Origin: Alteromonadaceae bacterium
GTDB lineage: Bacteria; Pseudomonadota; Gammaproteobacteria; Enterobacterales; Alteromonadaceae
Assembly (NCBI GenBank): GCA_016765535.1
Contig: JAESPQ010000029.1
Span: forward strand, 29,251 to 79,947
DNA: 50,697 nucleotides
Reading direction: 5' to 3'
A model generated the notes under the pieces. It worked only from the letters and a program-made list of their open reading frames with translations. It ran no database searches and was not told the DNA's origin. Below are positions 9,537 through 18,495 of the stretch, piece by piece. The stretch's first letter is position 1. Every line of letters begins with the position of its first letter. A program made the position numbers and the translations under genes.

Positions 9537-11347
9537 GGTTGCACTTTATTACTGTCTTTTACAGTGACAGGATCCGTTAAATGGATGACATCGCCAACTT
9601 GTAACACCGAACTTTTAGTTAAATGATTCCAACGCCGCAATGCACTTAAACGAATATTATAAGTTCTCGAAATATAAAATAGGTTTTGATCTTTTTTAAT
9701 TATATGAATTAATGGTTCACTAGAATTTTCTAATACTGATTTTTCTGCATCACTATTTTTTGTCGTTGTATCATAGCTAGCATCACCAGTAACCAAATTA
9801 TTGATCGCCTCATCAATAGCTTTGTCGGTAGCATCATCACTTGTTGTATCAGTAGTAACATCATCGTTTACTATGTTATCTATTTCTTGCTCTGTACCGT
9901 TTTTACTAACATTATTCTTACTATCATTCGTTGCTACATCGCTAACAATATCATCGTTTACTATGTTATCTATTTCTTGCTCTGTACCGTTTTTGCTAAC
10001 ATTGTCATTTGTTGCAATATTACTTGTCGTATCATTAGTAATATCATCATTTACTATGTTATCAATTTGTTGCTCTGCACTATTTTTGCTAACATTATCA
10101 TTGGTGTCATTCGTTGCTATATCAGTAGCAATATCTGCAGAAACTATCGTATCAATCATTTTGTCAGCGTTTTTATTATTGATTTGACTATTAGCTTTAC
10201 TATTATCTTCACCATCATTTCTACTGACAGTACTTACAACGGTTTCATTTATAAGTGCATCCATCATTTCATCACTGATCACGTTTTCATTATCAGTTTT
10301 TGTTGATTCATTTTTATCAATCAATTTTTCAGGCTCGATACTACGACTAATCGGCAAGCGATTTAATTCAGATTTTACTTTAAATGGCGTTTTATACGTT
10401 GTTGCCACTATTTTTTTTTGATGATTAGGTGATAATTTAAATACCCGTTTTTTAACATTAACAGGCTGGCTTGAAAGCAATAACTGTTGGTATTTTTCGG
10501 CTAAGCTATCTGCTTCAATGTGTGCTAAACCATTATGTAAATACTGCTGACTTTGGTATGAACGGGGAAACATTTTAACTAGCATTGACGCATAATTTTT
10601 GGCAATATTATTTTTACCTTGCTTACGATACACTTTATAAGAAAGTGCTAACGGTACAGGGCTAAAATGGCGAGTGACTTTTTCAAAGCGTTTTATATAC
10701 TGTTCAGCTTTTGGGTAAGCTTTTTTTGCGTATTGCAATTGCGCCATTTGTACTAAAGCGGAGACATTATTTGGGTTATGTTCGATTGATTTTTTTAAAT
10801 ATTTTTCAGCTTTTTCGAAGTGATTGACTTTTAGCTGACATAAGGCAATATTTTCATAACTTTGTGAAACTAATAAATAACTGGGTACAGCAATCGCTTT
10901 TAATAATTGTTTTTCAGACTCATCAATTTTATTTTGGCTGCAAAGAAATACACCATAATTATTTAATGTATCAGCATCATCATCTTTAATCGCTAACGCT
11001 TTTTCATAAGCATTAATGGCCAAATCAATTTCACCTACTTTGTCATAATAATGAGCAAATGCGGTGTACACCTGCACTAAATTTGGCGCAATACGTTTCG
11101 CTTTTTCTAAATTGAGTTTAGCTTGAGTGGTGTTGCCCATTTTTAAATAGCCTAAGCCCAATTGAATACGGGTCATCGCTATTTCATCATTTTTAACAGG
11201 GTTTACAATAATAGGCGTATTATCAGCTTTATATTCTTGTGTAACGCAAGCGCTCAAAAAGACACTTACCAGAGCAATAAAGGTAAATGTTAATACATTT
11301 TTAGAGAAATACTTGGATAAAAATAAAGTCATAATCTGCTGATACAT
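9533..11347 (-). CDS. pilW: Type IV pilus stability lipoprotein PilW/PilF with repeat region and LysM tail
   Basis: Lipoprotein needed in relatives for outer-membrane secretin (PilQ) assembly. A signal peptide ends in the lipobox LSAC (Cys34). TPR repeats run to about residue 260 (YLKMGNTTQAKLNLEKAKRI, AINAYEKALAIKDDDADTLN), as in PilW proteins of about 250 residues. Here the protein continues to 604 residues: a polar linker, an Asn/Asp/Thr-rich stretch of roughly 30-residue repeats, and a C-terminal LysM-like domain (about 550-600: IHIIKKDQNLFYISRTYNIR). It sits between rlmN and rodZ as usual. An in-frame ATG at 11332 is an alternative start. The tail would let the lipoprotein contact peptidoglycan; this is inferred. 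Confidence 0.85.
   Translation of the reverse strand: MYQQIMTLFLSKYFSKNVLTFTFIALVSVFLSACVTQEYKADNTPIIVNPVKNDEIAMTRIQLGLGYLKMGNTTQAKLNLEKAKRIAPNLVQVYTAFAHYYDKVGEIDLAINAYEKALAIKDDDADTLNNYGVFLCSQNKIDESEKQLLKAIAVPSYLLVSQSYENIALCQLKVNHFEKAEKYLKKSIEHNPNNVSALVQMAQLQYAKKAYPKAEQYIKRFEKVTRHFSPVPLALSYKVYRKQGKNNIAKNYASMLVKMFPRSYQSQQYLHNGLAHIEADSLAEKYQQLLLSSQPVNVKKRVFKLSPNHQKKIVATTYKTPFKVKSELNRLPISRSIEPEKLIDKNESTKTDNENVISDEMMDALINETVVSTVSRNDGEDNSKANSQINNKNADKMIDTIVSADIATDIATNDTNDNVSKNSAEQQIDNIVNDDITNDTTSNIATNDNVSKNGTEQEIDNIVNDDIVSDVATNDSKNNVSKNGTEQEIDNIVNDDVTTDTTSDDATDKAIDEAINNLVTGDASYDTTTKNSDAEKSVLENSSEPLIHIIKKDQNLFYISRTYNIRLSALRRWNHLTKSSVLQVGDVIHLTDPVTVKDSNKVQP
9800..10190 (-). repeat. Coding tandem repeat (about 90-bp units) in pilW
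   Basis: Three clear units and degenerate flanking ones encode NVSKNGTEQEIDNIVNDD-like segments of 30-31 residues. Two 53-base stretches, 9861-9913 and 9951-10003, lie exactly 90 bp apart and differ at one base, so this duplication is recent. The third unit is 93 bp further on and more diverged. Unit length is a multiple of three, so changes in copy number would keep the frame. Confidence 0.85.
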
Positions 11348-11404
11348 AGTAACTTTTAAATAAATAAGTAATGCTAATTAACTATTAAAGCACTTTGTTG
11401 TTAG

Positions 11405-12559
11405 TTATACTACTTTTACCGCAATTTCATCACTTTTATGACTATTAGTTTTATTAGTACGCGCATCATTGGTGCGTAACGTTCTATCTAAAACTTCACC
11501 TGCTAGTTGTCCACAAGCGGCGTCGATATCACCACCACGAGTACGACGAGTGATCACCGTTAAACCATAAGATTGTAAAACTTTATCAAAACGATCCATA
11601 CGAGAATTACTAGGGCGTTTATAAACCGAACCGGGGTAAGGATTAAAGGGGATCAAATTAATTTTGCTCGGTAAACCTTTTAAGGCATGGGCTAATTCAT
11701 GTGCTTGATCGGTACTGTCGTTAATATGATCAAGCATTACATATTCAATAGTCGCTTGTTTATTGGCTTTAGAGCCATCGATATAGCGTTTTGCCGCCTG
11801 CAAAAATTCTTCTAATGGATATTTTTTATTAATCGGGACTAATTCATCCCGTAATTTATTGTTCGGGGCATGTATTGATATAGCTAGCGCGCAATCAATT
11901 TTTTCTTTAAGCATATCTAAGGCAGGAACAACGCCAGAGGTACTTACCGTAACGCGGCGCTTTGATAAACCATAACCTAAATCATTGAGCATAGTATCTA
12001 GGGCTGGAATAAGATTTTTCATATTTAATAATGGTTCGCCCATGCCCATCATCACAATATTAGTAATTGGACGCTTACCTACAATACGTGTAGCACCAAT
12101 ATCGTTAGCTACTCTCCATACTTGACCAATTATTTCTGACATAGACAAATTACGGTTAAAACCTTGTTGTGCTGTGGCACAAAAAGTACATTCTAAGGCG
12201 CAACCCACTTGTGATGATACACATAAGGTAGCGCGATCATTTTCGGGGATCCATACGGTTTCAATTTCTTGTCCGCCGTTAAGTTTTAAGGCGTATTTTA
12301 TTGTGCCATCAGTTGAAACTTGTTTTTTTGAGATCTCTGGTGCGGTGATCTCACAATTACGTTGTAATTTTTCTCGTAATTTTTTATTTAAATTAGTCAT
12401 TTGCTCAAAATCACTGTAACCAAAATGATAAATCCACTTCATAATTTGATCAGCACGAAAGGGTTTTTCACCTATTTCGGCAAAGTATTCACGCATCATT
12501 TGATGATCAAAATTAAGTAAGTTAATTTTAGTAATAGGTGCAGTGTTAGTATCAGGCAT
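11405..12559 (-). CDS. rlmN: Dual-specificity 23S rRNA/tRNA methyltransferase RlmN
   Basis: Radical SAM enzyme that makes 2-methyladenosine at A2503 of 23S rRNA and A37 of some tRNAs. The radical SAM motif is [19 protein letters not shown], and the methyl-carrying cysteine lies in the C-terminal [11 protein letters not shown] stretch. I start it at the ATG at 12559 ([17 protein letters not shown]): this gives 384 residues, as in E. coli, and has a GAG before it; a longer frame would start at a GTG at 12589. It lies between ndk and pilW on the same strand. Confidence 0.95.
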   Translation of the reverse strand: MPDTNTAPITKINLLNFDHQMMREYFAEIGEKPFRADQIMKWIYHFGYSDFEQMTNLNKKLREKLQRNCEITAPEISKKQVSTDGTIKYALKLNGGQEIETVWIPENDRATLCVSSQVGCALECTFCATAQQGFNRNLSMSEIIGQVWRVANDIGATRIVGKRPITNIVMMGMGEPLLNMKNLIPALDTMLNDLGYGLSKRRVTVSTSGVVPALDMLKEKIDCALAISIHAPNNKLRDELVPINKKYPLEEFLQAAKRYIDGSKANKQATIEYVMLDHINDSTDQAHELAHALKGLPSKINLIPFNPYPGSVYKRPSNSRMDRFDKVLQSYGLTVITRRTRGGDIDAACGQLAGEVLDRTLRTNDARTNKTNSHKSDEIAVKVV

Positions 12560-12640
12560 AAAAATCTCAAAAAAACAAAGGTAACTCACTCTATTGTACG
12601 CGCAACAATGCTATACGACAATTTGAGCTATAAAACAGAA

Positions 12641-12672
12641 AGGATTTTACCAATGACTTGATAAAATCCCTT
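12641..12672 (-). terminator. Likely terminator between ndk and rlmN
   Basis: An inverted repeat (AGGATTTTACCA against TGATAAAATCCCT) with a short loop, followed on the minus strand by TTTCTGTTTT. It lies just after the ndk stop and ahead of rlmN, so it should end or weaken ndk transcription. Confidence 0.55.
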
Positions 12673-12711
12673 AAAATATTCAATAGTATTAATATTGAAT
12701 TAAAATAATGA

Positions 12712-13143
12712 CTAACGAGTGCGTGGGCAGATCTCATCATCACTAAAAAAGTAAGCAATTTCACGTGCCGCAGACTCTAAAGCATCACTACCGTGAGCTG
12801 CATTTTCATCAATTGAATCAGCAAGATCAGCACGAATAGTACCCGCTAATGCTTCGCTTGGGTTAGTAGCGCCCATGATTTCACGATTTTTAAGAACCGC
12901 ATTCTCACCTTCTAACACTTGAACCATTACAGGACCAGAAGTCATAAATTCAACTAAAGCGCCAAAGAAAGGACGTTCGCTGTGCTCTGCATAAAAACCT
13001 TCGGCCTTCTCTTTAGAAAGATGAACCATTTTTGAAGCAACAATTTTTAAACCCGCAGTTTCAAAACGGTTATAGATTTGACCAATAAAATTTTTCGCTA
13101 CTGCGTCAGGTTTTACGATAGAAAAAGTACGTTCGATAGCCAT
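12712..13143 (-). CDS. ndk: Nucleoside diphosphate kinase
   Basis: Transfers the gamma phosphate of ATP to other (d)NDPs through a phosphohistidine. 143 residues, normal size. It begins [20 protein letters not shown]; the active-site histidine is in [16 protein letters not shown], and the ending [11 protein letters not shown] is typical. Upstream of rlmN, as in enterics, with its own terminator on each side, so it is probably a single transcription unit. Confidence 0.98.
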   Translation of the reverse strand: MAIERTFSIVKPDAVAKNFIGQIYNRFETAGLKIVASKMVHLSKEKAEGFYAEHSERPFFGALVEFMTSGPVMVQVLEGENAVLKNREIMGATNPSEALAGTIRADLADSIDENAAHGSDALESAAREIAYFFSDDEICPRTR

Positions 13144-13215
13144 GATAAGCCCTTTTAAAATTAATGTATAAAATACGTCGAATAAAATTTTGGCGCAAAT
13201 TATAGTCTAATTTAA

Positions 13216-13250
13216 GCAAAAAGCCTATTTTAATATAAAAATAGGCTTTA
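13216..13250 (-). terminator. Intrinsic terminator of maeA
   Basis: A perfect 12-bp inverted repeat, AAAGCCTATTTT / AAAATAGGCTTT with a 6-base loop (13220-13249), continues into a T-rich tract on the minus strand (GGCTTTTTGC). It lies 26 bp behind the maeA stop. Confidence 0.8.
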
Positions 13251-13275
13251 AAATAAAAATGGCATATTGAGGTAA

Positions 13276-14964
13276 CTATAAACTAATACGACGATATTCG
13301 CGGTATTCAGGTTCCCAAAAATTTCGTTCTATTTTAGCTTTCAACTGCTCATCAGATACCGCTAAAGCATGTCCTTGTTTATAAGCTACTTTTGCGACTT
13401 TAAAAGCGATATTTTTACTCAAGTTAGTTATCTCTGTCAAAGCAGGTAGTAATTCGCCACTTCCTGTATTAGCCAGTGGTGAAGCAGCGGCTAACGTTTC
13501 ACTGGTTACCATTAACATTTCATCGGTAACACGATTAATATTTGCAGCAACAATACCCAAACCAATGCCAGGGAAAATATAACTGTTATTACATTGTGAA
13601 ATATTATGAATTTTACCTTGGTATTCAACAGGTGCAAATGGGCTGCCCGTGGCAATAATGACTTCGCCTTCACACCAATGAATAACTTGCTCAGGTGTTG
13701 CTTCAACTTGACGAGACGGGTTACTTAACGGAAATACAATAGGTTTAGCATTGTGCTGTTTCATGGTTTTAATGGCTTGTTCAGTAAATAAACCCGGTTG
13801 TCCTGAAACACCAATTAAAATACTTGCTTGCGATTGCGCTAACACTTCAACTAAATTGGCATATTCGCTGGTTACTTTCCAAGTACCAATAACTGTTGAT
13901 GTTTGCATTAAGCTTTCTTGAAAATCACGTAAGCCGGTCATGCCTTGCGTTAATAAACCAAAGCGGTCAACCATAAAAATTTGACTACGTGCTTGCTCTT
14001 CAGATAGACCTTCGCGCACCATTTGAGTAATAATTTGCTCGGCAATACCACACCCTGCGGAACCAGCCCCAACAAACACGACTTTTTGTTGTGATAACTT
14101 TTCGCCTTTAGTGCGACAAGCAGCCAGTAAAGTACCAACCGTAACCGATGCTGTACCTTGAATATCATCATTAAAACAACACAATTCATTGCGATAGCGT
14201 TTTAACAATGGCATTGCATTGGGTTGCGCAAAATCTTCAAATTGTAATAACACATGCGGCCAACGACGTTTTACCGCTTGAATAAATAAATCTAAAAATT
14301 CATCATATTCTGCTTGGCCGATACGTTTATGACGTGCACCCATATACATAGGATCGTTTAATAATTTTTCATTATTGGTACCCACATCAAGCATTACTGG
14401 TAAGGTATAAGCAGGGCTAATACCACCACAAGCGGTATACAATGATAATTTACCAATGGGAATACCCATACCGCCAATGCCTTGATCACCTAAACCTAAA
14501 ATGCGTTCGCCATCGGTTACAACAATCACTTTTATTTTGTTTTTGGTGGCATTACGTAGAATATCATCAATGTGATGACGCTCCTCATAAGAAACAAACA
14601 AGCCACGCGAACTGCGATAAATATCAGAAAATTGCTCACAAGCGTCACCCACTGTCGGCGTATAGATAATTGGCAACATTTCAGCTAAATGGTTTTGCAT
14701 TAATTTAAAAAATAGTGTTTCGTTGTTATCGTGTATTGCGCGCAAATAAATATGTTTATTTAAACTCCCCTTGAAGCTGCTGTATTGCATATAGGCTCGT
14801 TCAACTTGTTCATCAATTGTTTCATAACGAGGTGGTAGTAAACCAATTAAGTTAAAATTACGGCGTTCTTCTTTGCTAAAACCACTACCTTTGTTCAGTA
14901 AAGGGGTTTCTAATAGTGAAGGCCCAGCATAAGGGATATATAAAGGTCTTGTTTTATTTGTCAT
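13276..14964 (-). CDS. maeA: NAD-dependent malic enzyme (oxaloacetate-decarboxylating)
   Basis: Oxidatively decarboxylates malate to pyruvate with NAD+. The 562 residues closely follow the E. coli MaeA/SfcA pattern: [20 protein letters not shown] at the start, the malic signature [19 protein letters not shown], the nucleotide-binding [16 protein letters not shown], and a final [13 protein letters not shown]. Monocistronic, with a terminator behind it. The usual iscX-ndk neighbourhood is here split by this gene and the PAP2 gene. Confidence 0.95.
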   Translation of the reverse strand: MTNKTRPLYIPYAGPSLLETPLLNKGSGFSKEERRNFNLIGLLPPRYETIDEQVERAYMQYSSFKGSLNKHIYLRAIHDNNETLFFKLMQNHLAEMLPIIYTPTVGDACEQFSDIYRSSRGLFVSYEERHHIDDILRNATKNKIKVIVVTDGERILGLGDQGIGGMGIPIGKLSLYTACGGISPAYTLPVMLDVGTNNEKLLNDPMYMGARHKRIGQAEYDEFLDLFIQAVKRRWPHVLLQFEDFAQPNAMPLLKRYRNELCCFNDDIQGTASVTVGTLLAACRTKGEKLSQQKVVFVGAGSAGCGIAEQIITQMVREGLSEEQARSQIFMVDRFGLLTQGMTGLRDFQESLMQTSTVIGTWKVTSEYANLVEVLAQSQASILIGVSGQPGLFTEQAIKTMKQHNAKPIVFPLSNPSRQVEATPEQVIHWCEGEVIIATGSPFAPVEYQGKIHNISQCNNSYIFPGIGLGIVAANINRVTDEMLMVTSETLAAASPLANTGSGELLPALTEITNLSKNIAFKVAKVAYKQGHALAVSDEQLKAKIERNFWEPEYREYRRISL

Positions 14965-15100
14965 AATAATTGTAGTTATCTGCGTTTTATTTTTGCGAAT
15001 GATATGCCAACGTTATGATTAGCACGGTTTTACTGCTAGCATTTTATTATTATTTTTCATTAGTATAGTTGAACTTACCTAGACAACAAAGCTTATCAGT

Positions 15101-15119
15101 TAAAGTTAAGCTAACTTTA
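15101..15119. promoter_or_regulatory. Perfect inverted repeat between maeA and the PAP2 gene
   Basis: TAAAGTTA-AGC-TAACTTTA, an 8-bp perfect inverted repeat in the 237-bp divergent gap. No T-run follows on either strand, so an operator is more likely than a terminator. The protein that might bind is not known. Confidence 0.35.
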
Positions 15120-15201
15120 TTGTAAATAGCGCTTGTTTAAAAATAGCTAAGTTACTAAAATCACCCCCTAAAATCTCAGTTACCTTTTTATAGGCATATA
15201 A

Positions 15202-15747
15202 ATGACCTTTAATAAAATTTTTCTATTGTTATCAACTAGTTTTCTTTCACTTTCAGCCCTCGCTAAAAGCAATACTGAGCGGGCAGGTGATTTACTACAA
15301 TATGCTATCCCTTTAATCAGTTTTTCTAGCACTTTATTGGTTGAAGATAATAACAAAGAACACTACGCGGGTAGCATCGCCTTTATAAAATCAGCCGTTG
15401 CTGCTGAACTAAGTGCGTTAGCCTTAAAAAAGTCAATTAGTGCTCAACGTCCTAATGGTGAATGTTGTGATTCTTTTCCATCAGGTCACACTACTTTAGC
15501 TTTTGTGGGGGCATCATTTGTACAATTTAGATATGGCTGGAAATATGCTATTCCAGCTTATGTTGCTGCCAGTTATGTCGGTTACAGTCGTGTACAAACT
15601 AACCAACATTATACCCGTGATGTAGTTGCGGGTGCAGCAATAGGTATTTTAAGTAGTTATATTTTTACTGAAAAATATCATGGTTTTGCTATTACCCCTT
15701 ATGCGTTTAATAAAGAGTTTGGCGTACAAATTAACGCTGATTTTTAG
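15202..15747 (+). CDS. PAP2-family phosphatase, periplasmic
   Basis: Acid phosphatase/lipid phosphatase of the PAP2 superfamily. The three catalytic motifs are visible: KKSISAQRP (about residues 77-85), PSGHTT (about 94-99) and SRVQTNQHYTRDVVAG (about 130-147). A signal peptide of about 21 residues (ending SALA) comes first, and few strong membrane helices follow, so a periplasmic or membrane-attached enzyme is likely. At 181 residues it is short compared with PgpB; the substrate (a lipid phosphate or a soluble phosphate ester) cannot be told. Divergent from maeA and convergent with iscX. Confidence 0.85.
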   Translation: MTFNKIFLLLSTSFLSLSALAKSNTERAGDLLQYAIPLISFSSTLLVEDNNKEHYAGSIAFIKSAVAAELSALALKKSISAQRPNGECCDSFPSGHTTLAFVGASFVQFRYGWKYAIPAYVAASYVGYSRVQTNQHYTRDVVAGAAIGILSSYIFTEKYHGFAITPYAFNKEFGVQINADF

Positions 15748-15766
15748 GTTTTAATCACTGGCATAT

Positions 15767-15967
15767 TTAATCACTTTCGGCGATCCACGCTAGCTGGATC
15801 GCTTCTAAAATTCGTTCACCGCAATGATTGGGATCATCTTCAAAACGTTCTAACGCTAATACCCAAGCTCTCAGCTCAGTAAAATGTAATTTTAACGGAT
15901 CAACTTCTGGGTGCTGTTCCATTAAATCTAACGCTATTTCTAGTGAGTCAGTCCACCGTAGGTTCAT
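15767..15967 (-). CDS. iscX: Iron-sulfur assembly adaptor IscX (YfhJ)
   Basis: A small acidic protein that binds IscS and iron and modulates cluster assembly. The 66 residues (MNLRWTDSLEIALDLMEQHP ... RILEAIQLAWIAES) match the family, including the paired acidic residues EDDPNHCGERILEAI. IscX normally closes the isc operon after fdx. Here it stands apart from any isc gene and instead follows a class V aminotransferase and a 45-residue membrane peptide on the same strand. Confidence 0.92.
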   Translation of the reverse strand: MNLRWTDSLEIALDLMEQHPEVDPLKLHFTELRAWVLALERFEDDPNHCGERILEAIQLAWIAESD

Positions 15968-16005
15968 AATATTTTCCTGTTATTAAAGACTAAAATTTAT
16001 AACGG

Positions 16006-16143
16006 CTAAAATTTAAAAATCAAATGAAACCAAAAAGCATCGCCAACAAACATGATCACCAACCAAAACACAATTAATCGTGTTTTTTGGCAAAACTTAC
16101 AATCAGTATGCCACCATTGTTTTAATGTTGATTTGTTTTTCAT
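16006..16143 (-). CDS. Small CxxC membrane peptide (45 aa), unknown
   Basis: A short frame, ATG at 16143 to TAG at 16006, between the class V aminotransferase (42 bp upstream) and iscX (38 bp downstream). The product begins MKNKSTLKQWWHTDCKFCQK and then has one membrane helix (about residues 22-43, LIVFWLVIMFVGDAFWF). The basic N-terminus with a CKFC pair just before the helix would lie in the cytoplasm under the positive-inside rule. The ribosome site is weak (AAAGAAAC). Its spacing with its neighbours and its regular amphipathic plan support a real gene, but I recognise no family. A thiol, metal or sulfur role is only a guess from the CxxC and the neighbours. Confidence 0.6.
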   Translation of the reverse strand: MKNKSTLKQWWHTDCKFCQKTRLIVFWLVIMFVGDAFWFHLIFKF

Positions 16144-16185
16144 GTTTCTTTTTCATATTTAGTTGCTTAAAGACGCGACATAAGT

Positions 16186-17736
16186 TTAGCTAAATATTCG
16201 CCCAAGTAGGGATTTTTTATCCTCATCAACAACACTATTTTTAGTTTTTACCGTTATCGCTAACGGAGAAAAATCATTGATATTAGGAAACTCTACCTCA
16301 AATTGAGTATGCTCAAAATCACCAATCGCAGGATTAAAGCGATATTCTTTTTGCCACTGTTTAACATTATTGGTTAACTGCTTAATAGCATCAACTACAA
16401 ATTTAACTTCTTCATCTGTCGTTGTGGGATGAAAAGAGGCTCTCACCCAACCGGGTTTTTCAGCATAATCACCTTGATTAATTTTTTCAGTAATTTTATT
16501 AGAAGTATCGTGATCAACATTTAATAAAATATGCCCATAAGTCCCTGCACACGAACAACCACCGCGGGTTTGTATACCAAATTTATCATTAAGTATTCGT
16601 ACCACTAAATTATAATGCACATTAGGAACGTAAAAAGAAACAATAGCTAAGCGTTCAGTAATACTAGGTTCTAACATCACCACTTTATCATTTTTGCTTA
16701 GTTCCCCCATTACATACTGAGTAATTTCTTGCTCGCGAGCTAAAATATTATCAACCCCCATAGCCTCTTTTACTTTAATCGCTAATGCAGTACGAATACA
16801 TTGCAAAAACCCCGGTGTACCACCATCTTCGCGTACTTCAATATTATTAAAAAAACTGTGCTCACCCCACGGGTTTGTCCATGTTACTGTGCCACCACCA
16901 GGATGATCAGGCACTTTGTTTTTATAAAGTGCTTTATTAAAAATTAACACGCCTGAACTACCCGGCCCACCTAAAAACTTATGGGGTGAAAAGAAAATAG
17001 CATCAAGGGTTTGTTGTGGGTTTGTAGGATGCATGTCTATATCAACATAAGGTGCTGAACAGGCAAAATCAACAAAACAAACACCTTCATGTTGATGCAT
17101 AATTTCAGCTAATTGATGGTAAGGTGTTTTAATACCAGTAACATTAGAGCAAGCAGTAAAAGAACCAATTTTAATCTTTCGTGATTGATATTGTTCAAGT
17201 AGTTCTTGTAAATGAGCTAATGAAGGTAAGCCATTTTTATCTGGATTGATAATTTCTAAAGTCACATCACACTCATGCCATGTGGTTTGATTAGAATGGT
17301 GTTCCATGTGAGTAATAAATACCACAGGTTTATCATCGTCAGCAAAATTTACTTGTTCTTGCATGCGCTCTGGAATACGCAGCCCTAAAATACGTTGAAA
17401 TTTATTCACCACCGCAGTCATACCTGCACCAGCGGTTATTAAAATATCATTATCGCAGGCATTAACATGATGTTTAATAATTTTTTGCGCATCATGATAA
17501 GCATGTGTCATTGCACTGCCTGTTAAATTTGTTTCGGTATGAGTATTCGCCACATAAGGTCCTAATTGCCTAGTTATATACTCTTCAATCGGTTGATACA
17601 AACGACCGCTAGCCGTCCAGTCGGTATAAATGATAGCAAGTTGTTGTTGGTTGATTTTATGAGTCAAACCCTCACCAATAATATGTTGGCGAAATTGTTG
17701 AAAATGTTGTTCTAATGATTTTTTCGTATTTGACAT
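16186..17736 (-). CDS. Class V aminotransferase (cysteine-desulfurase-like fold)
   Basis: PLP enzyme of the fold that includes IscS, SufS and CsdA. The PLP lysine is Lys253 (FFSPHKFLGGPGSSG), preceded by the aspartate in FVDFACSAPYVD; the histidines in THMEHHSNQTTWHE and the cysteine loop RGGCSCAGTYGH (after residue 400) match the family. At 516 residues it is about 100 longer than IscS, mainly by a C-terminal extension. It belongs to a subgroup whose substrate is not known to me, so desulfurase activity is plausible but unproven. Upstream of the CxxC peptide and iscX, and 39 bp downstream of an Lrp-type regulator on the same strand that may control it. Confidence 0.8.
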   Translation of the reverse strand: MSNTKKSLEQHFQQFRQHIIGEGLTHKINQQQLAIIYTDWTASGRLYQPIEEYITRQLGPYVANTHTETNLTGSAMTHAYHDAQKIIKHHVNACDNDILITAGAGMTAVVNKFQRILGLRIPERMQEQVNFADDDKPVVFITHMEHHSNQTTWHECDVTLEIINPDKNGLPSLAHLQELLEQYQSRKIKIGSFTACSNVTGIKTPYHQLAEIMHQHEGVCFVDFACSAPYVDIDMHPTNPQQTLDAIFFSPHKFLGGPGSSGVLIFNKALYKNKVPDHPGGGTVTWTNPWGEHSFFNNIEVREDGGTPGFLQCIRTALAIKVKEAMGVDNILAREQEITQYVMGELSKNDKVVMLEPSITERLAIVSFYVPNVHYNLVVRILNDKFGIQTRGGCSCAGTYGHILLNVDHDTSNKITEKINQGDYAEKPGWVRASFHPTTTDEEVKFVVDAIKQLTNNVKQWQKEYRFNPAIGDFEHTQFEVEFPNINDFSPLAITVKTKNSVVDEDKKSLLGRIFS

Positions 17737-17775
17737 AATATCAACCTCTTAAAATTTGTCGCTTGGTATGAACTT

Positions 17776-18240
17776 TTACACATCTGGCAGTGGTAGTTCG
17801 GTAGAGCATTTAATTTCTTCCATCGCAAAACTTGAAGTCACATTCGTTAAGTCGGTTGCTTCAATAAAACGCTTGTAAAAAGCATCATAAGCGGCGATGT
17901 CTTTTACGATCACTCTTAAAAGATAGTCGTATTCTCCGCTCATGCGATAAAAATCAACTACCTCAGGAAAAGCAGAAACGATCACTGAAAATTGTTCTAA
18001 CCATATTCGACTGTGCTTTGAGGTTTTTACTTGTACAAATACCGAGACATTTAAATCTAACATTTGTGCATTTAATAAAGCCACGCGTTTGCGAATAATG
18101 CCGCTTTTTTCTAACTTTTGTAATCGTCGCCAGCAAGGCGTTTTGGTTAACCCCACTTGCTTAGCTATTTCTTCAACCGCGATACTAGCATTATTTTGTA
18201 AAATAGCAATAAGTCGCAAATCTACACCATCTAAGTTCAT
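17776..18240 (-). CDS. Lrp/AsnC-family transcriptional regulator
   Basis: 154 residues: an N-terminal HTH (about 1-60, LDGVDLRLIAILQNNASIAVEEIAKQVGLTKTPCWRRLQKLE, shown here only to mark the domain by its ends LDGVDLRL and RRLQKLE) and a C-terminal RAM ligand domain with the usual EYDYLLRVIVKDIAAYDAF. Such proteins sense amino acids and often control an adjacent metabolic gene and themselves. It is the first gene before the class V aminotransferase (39 bp gap), with several palindromes upstream, so autoregulation and control of that enzyme are likely. Confidence 0.9.
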   Translation of the reverse strand: MNLDGVDLRLIAILQNNASIAVEEIAKQVGLTKTPCWRRLQKLEKSGIIRKRVALLNAQMLDLNVSVFVQVKTSKHSRIWLEQFSVIVSAFPEVVDFYRMSGEYDYLLRVIVKDIAAYDAFYKRFIEATDLTNVTSSFAMEEIKCSTELPLPDV

Positions 18241-18279
18241 TTTATTCTAACATCTAACTTTAAAGTAGAAATAAATACT

Positions 18280-18351
18280 AATACCTTGATTGGTATTTAG
18301 CTAGTAAGAAATACTATTTCTACCTATAAATAATTCACGAAATAGTATTTC
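18280..18351. promoter_or_regulatory. Set of palindromic sites upstream of the Lrp-type gene
   Basis: Three palindromes stand in the 255-bp divergent gap: AATACC-N6-GGTATT at 18280-18297, AGAAATACTATTTCT at 18307-18321 and GAAATAGTATTTC at 18339-18351. The last two share the same 13-base pattern (GAAATA-N-TATTTC) with centres 31 bp apart, about three helical turns. This fits cooperative binding of an Lrp-type oligomer at its own promoter. Binding is inferred. Confidence 0.55.
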
Positions 18352-18401
18352 AGTCAAAACAGGCATTTTTTTCAAAAAAATTTATTATTTATTAAAAAAG
18401 T

Positions 18402-18415
18402 TTGATTAAACGCAA
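18402..18415 (+). promoter_or_regulatory. Weak FNR/NNR-like box before nnrS
   Basis: TTGATTAAACGCAA matches the FNR consensus (TTGAT-N4-ATCAA) fully in the left half and 3 of 5 in the right. A possible -10 (CATACT, 18456-18461) would put the box near -60, a class I position. nnrS genes are commonly under NO- or oxygen-sensing CRP/FNR regulators, which favours the call, but the match is imperfect. Confidence 0.35.
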
Positions 18416-18495
18416 ACAATTCGTATTTTGCCGTGCAAACAAACACTAAAATCGGCATACTAGCGCGGTACTTTTTAGACTATTTGAGTTAAACC

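Noticed and set aside
9801-10306. Long open frames on the plus strand over the pilW repeat region
   Set aside because: They are shadows of the low-complexity repeat in pilW; the products are hydrophobic repeats without a family and lie antisense to a well-supported gene.
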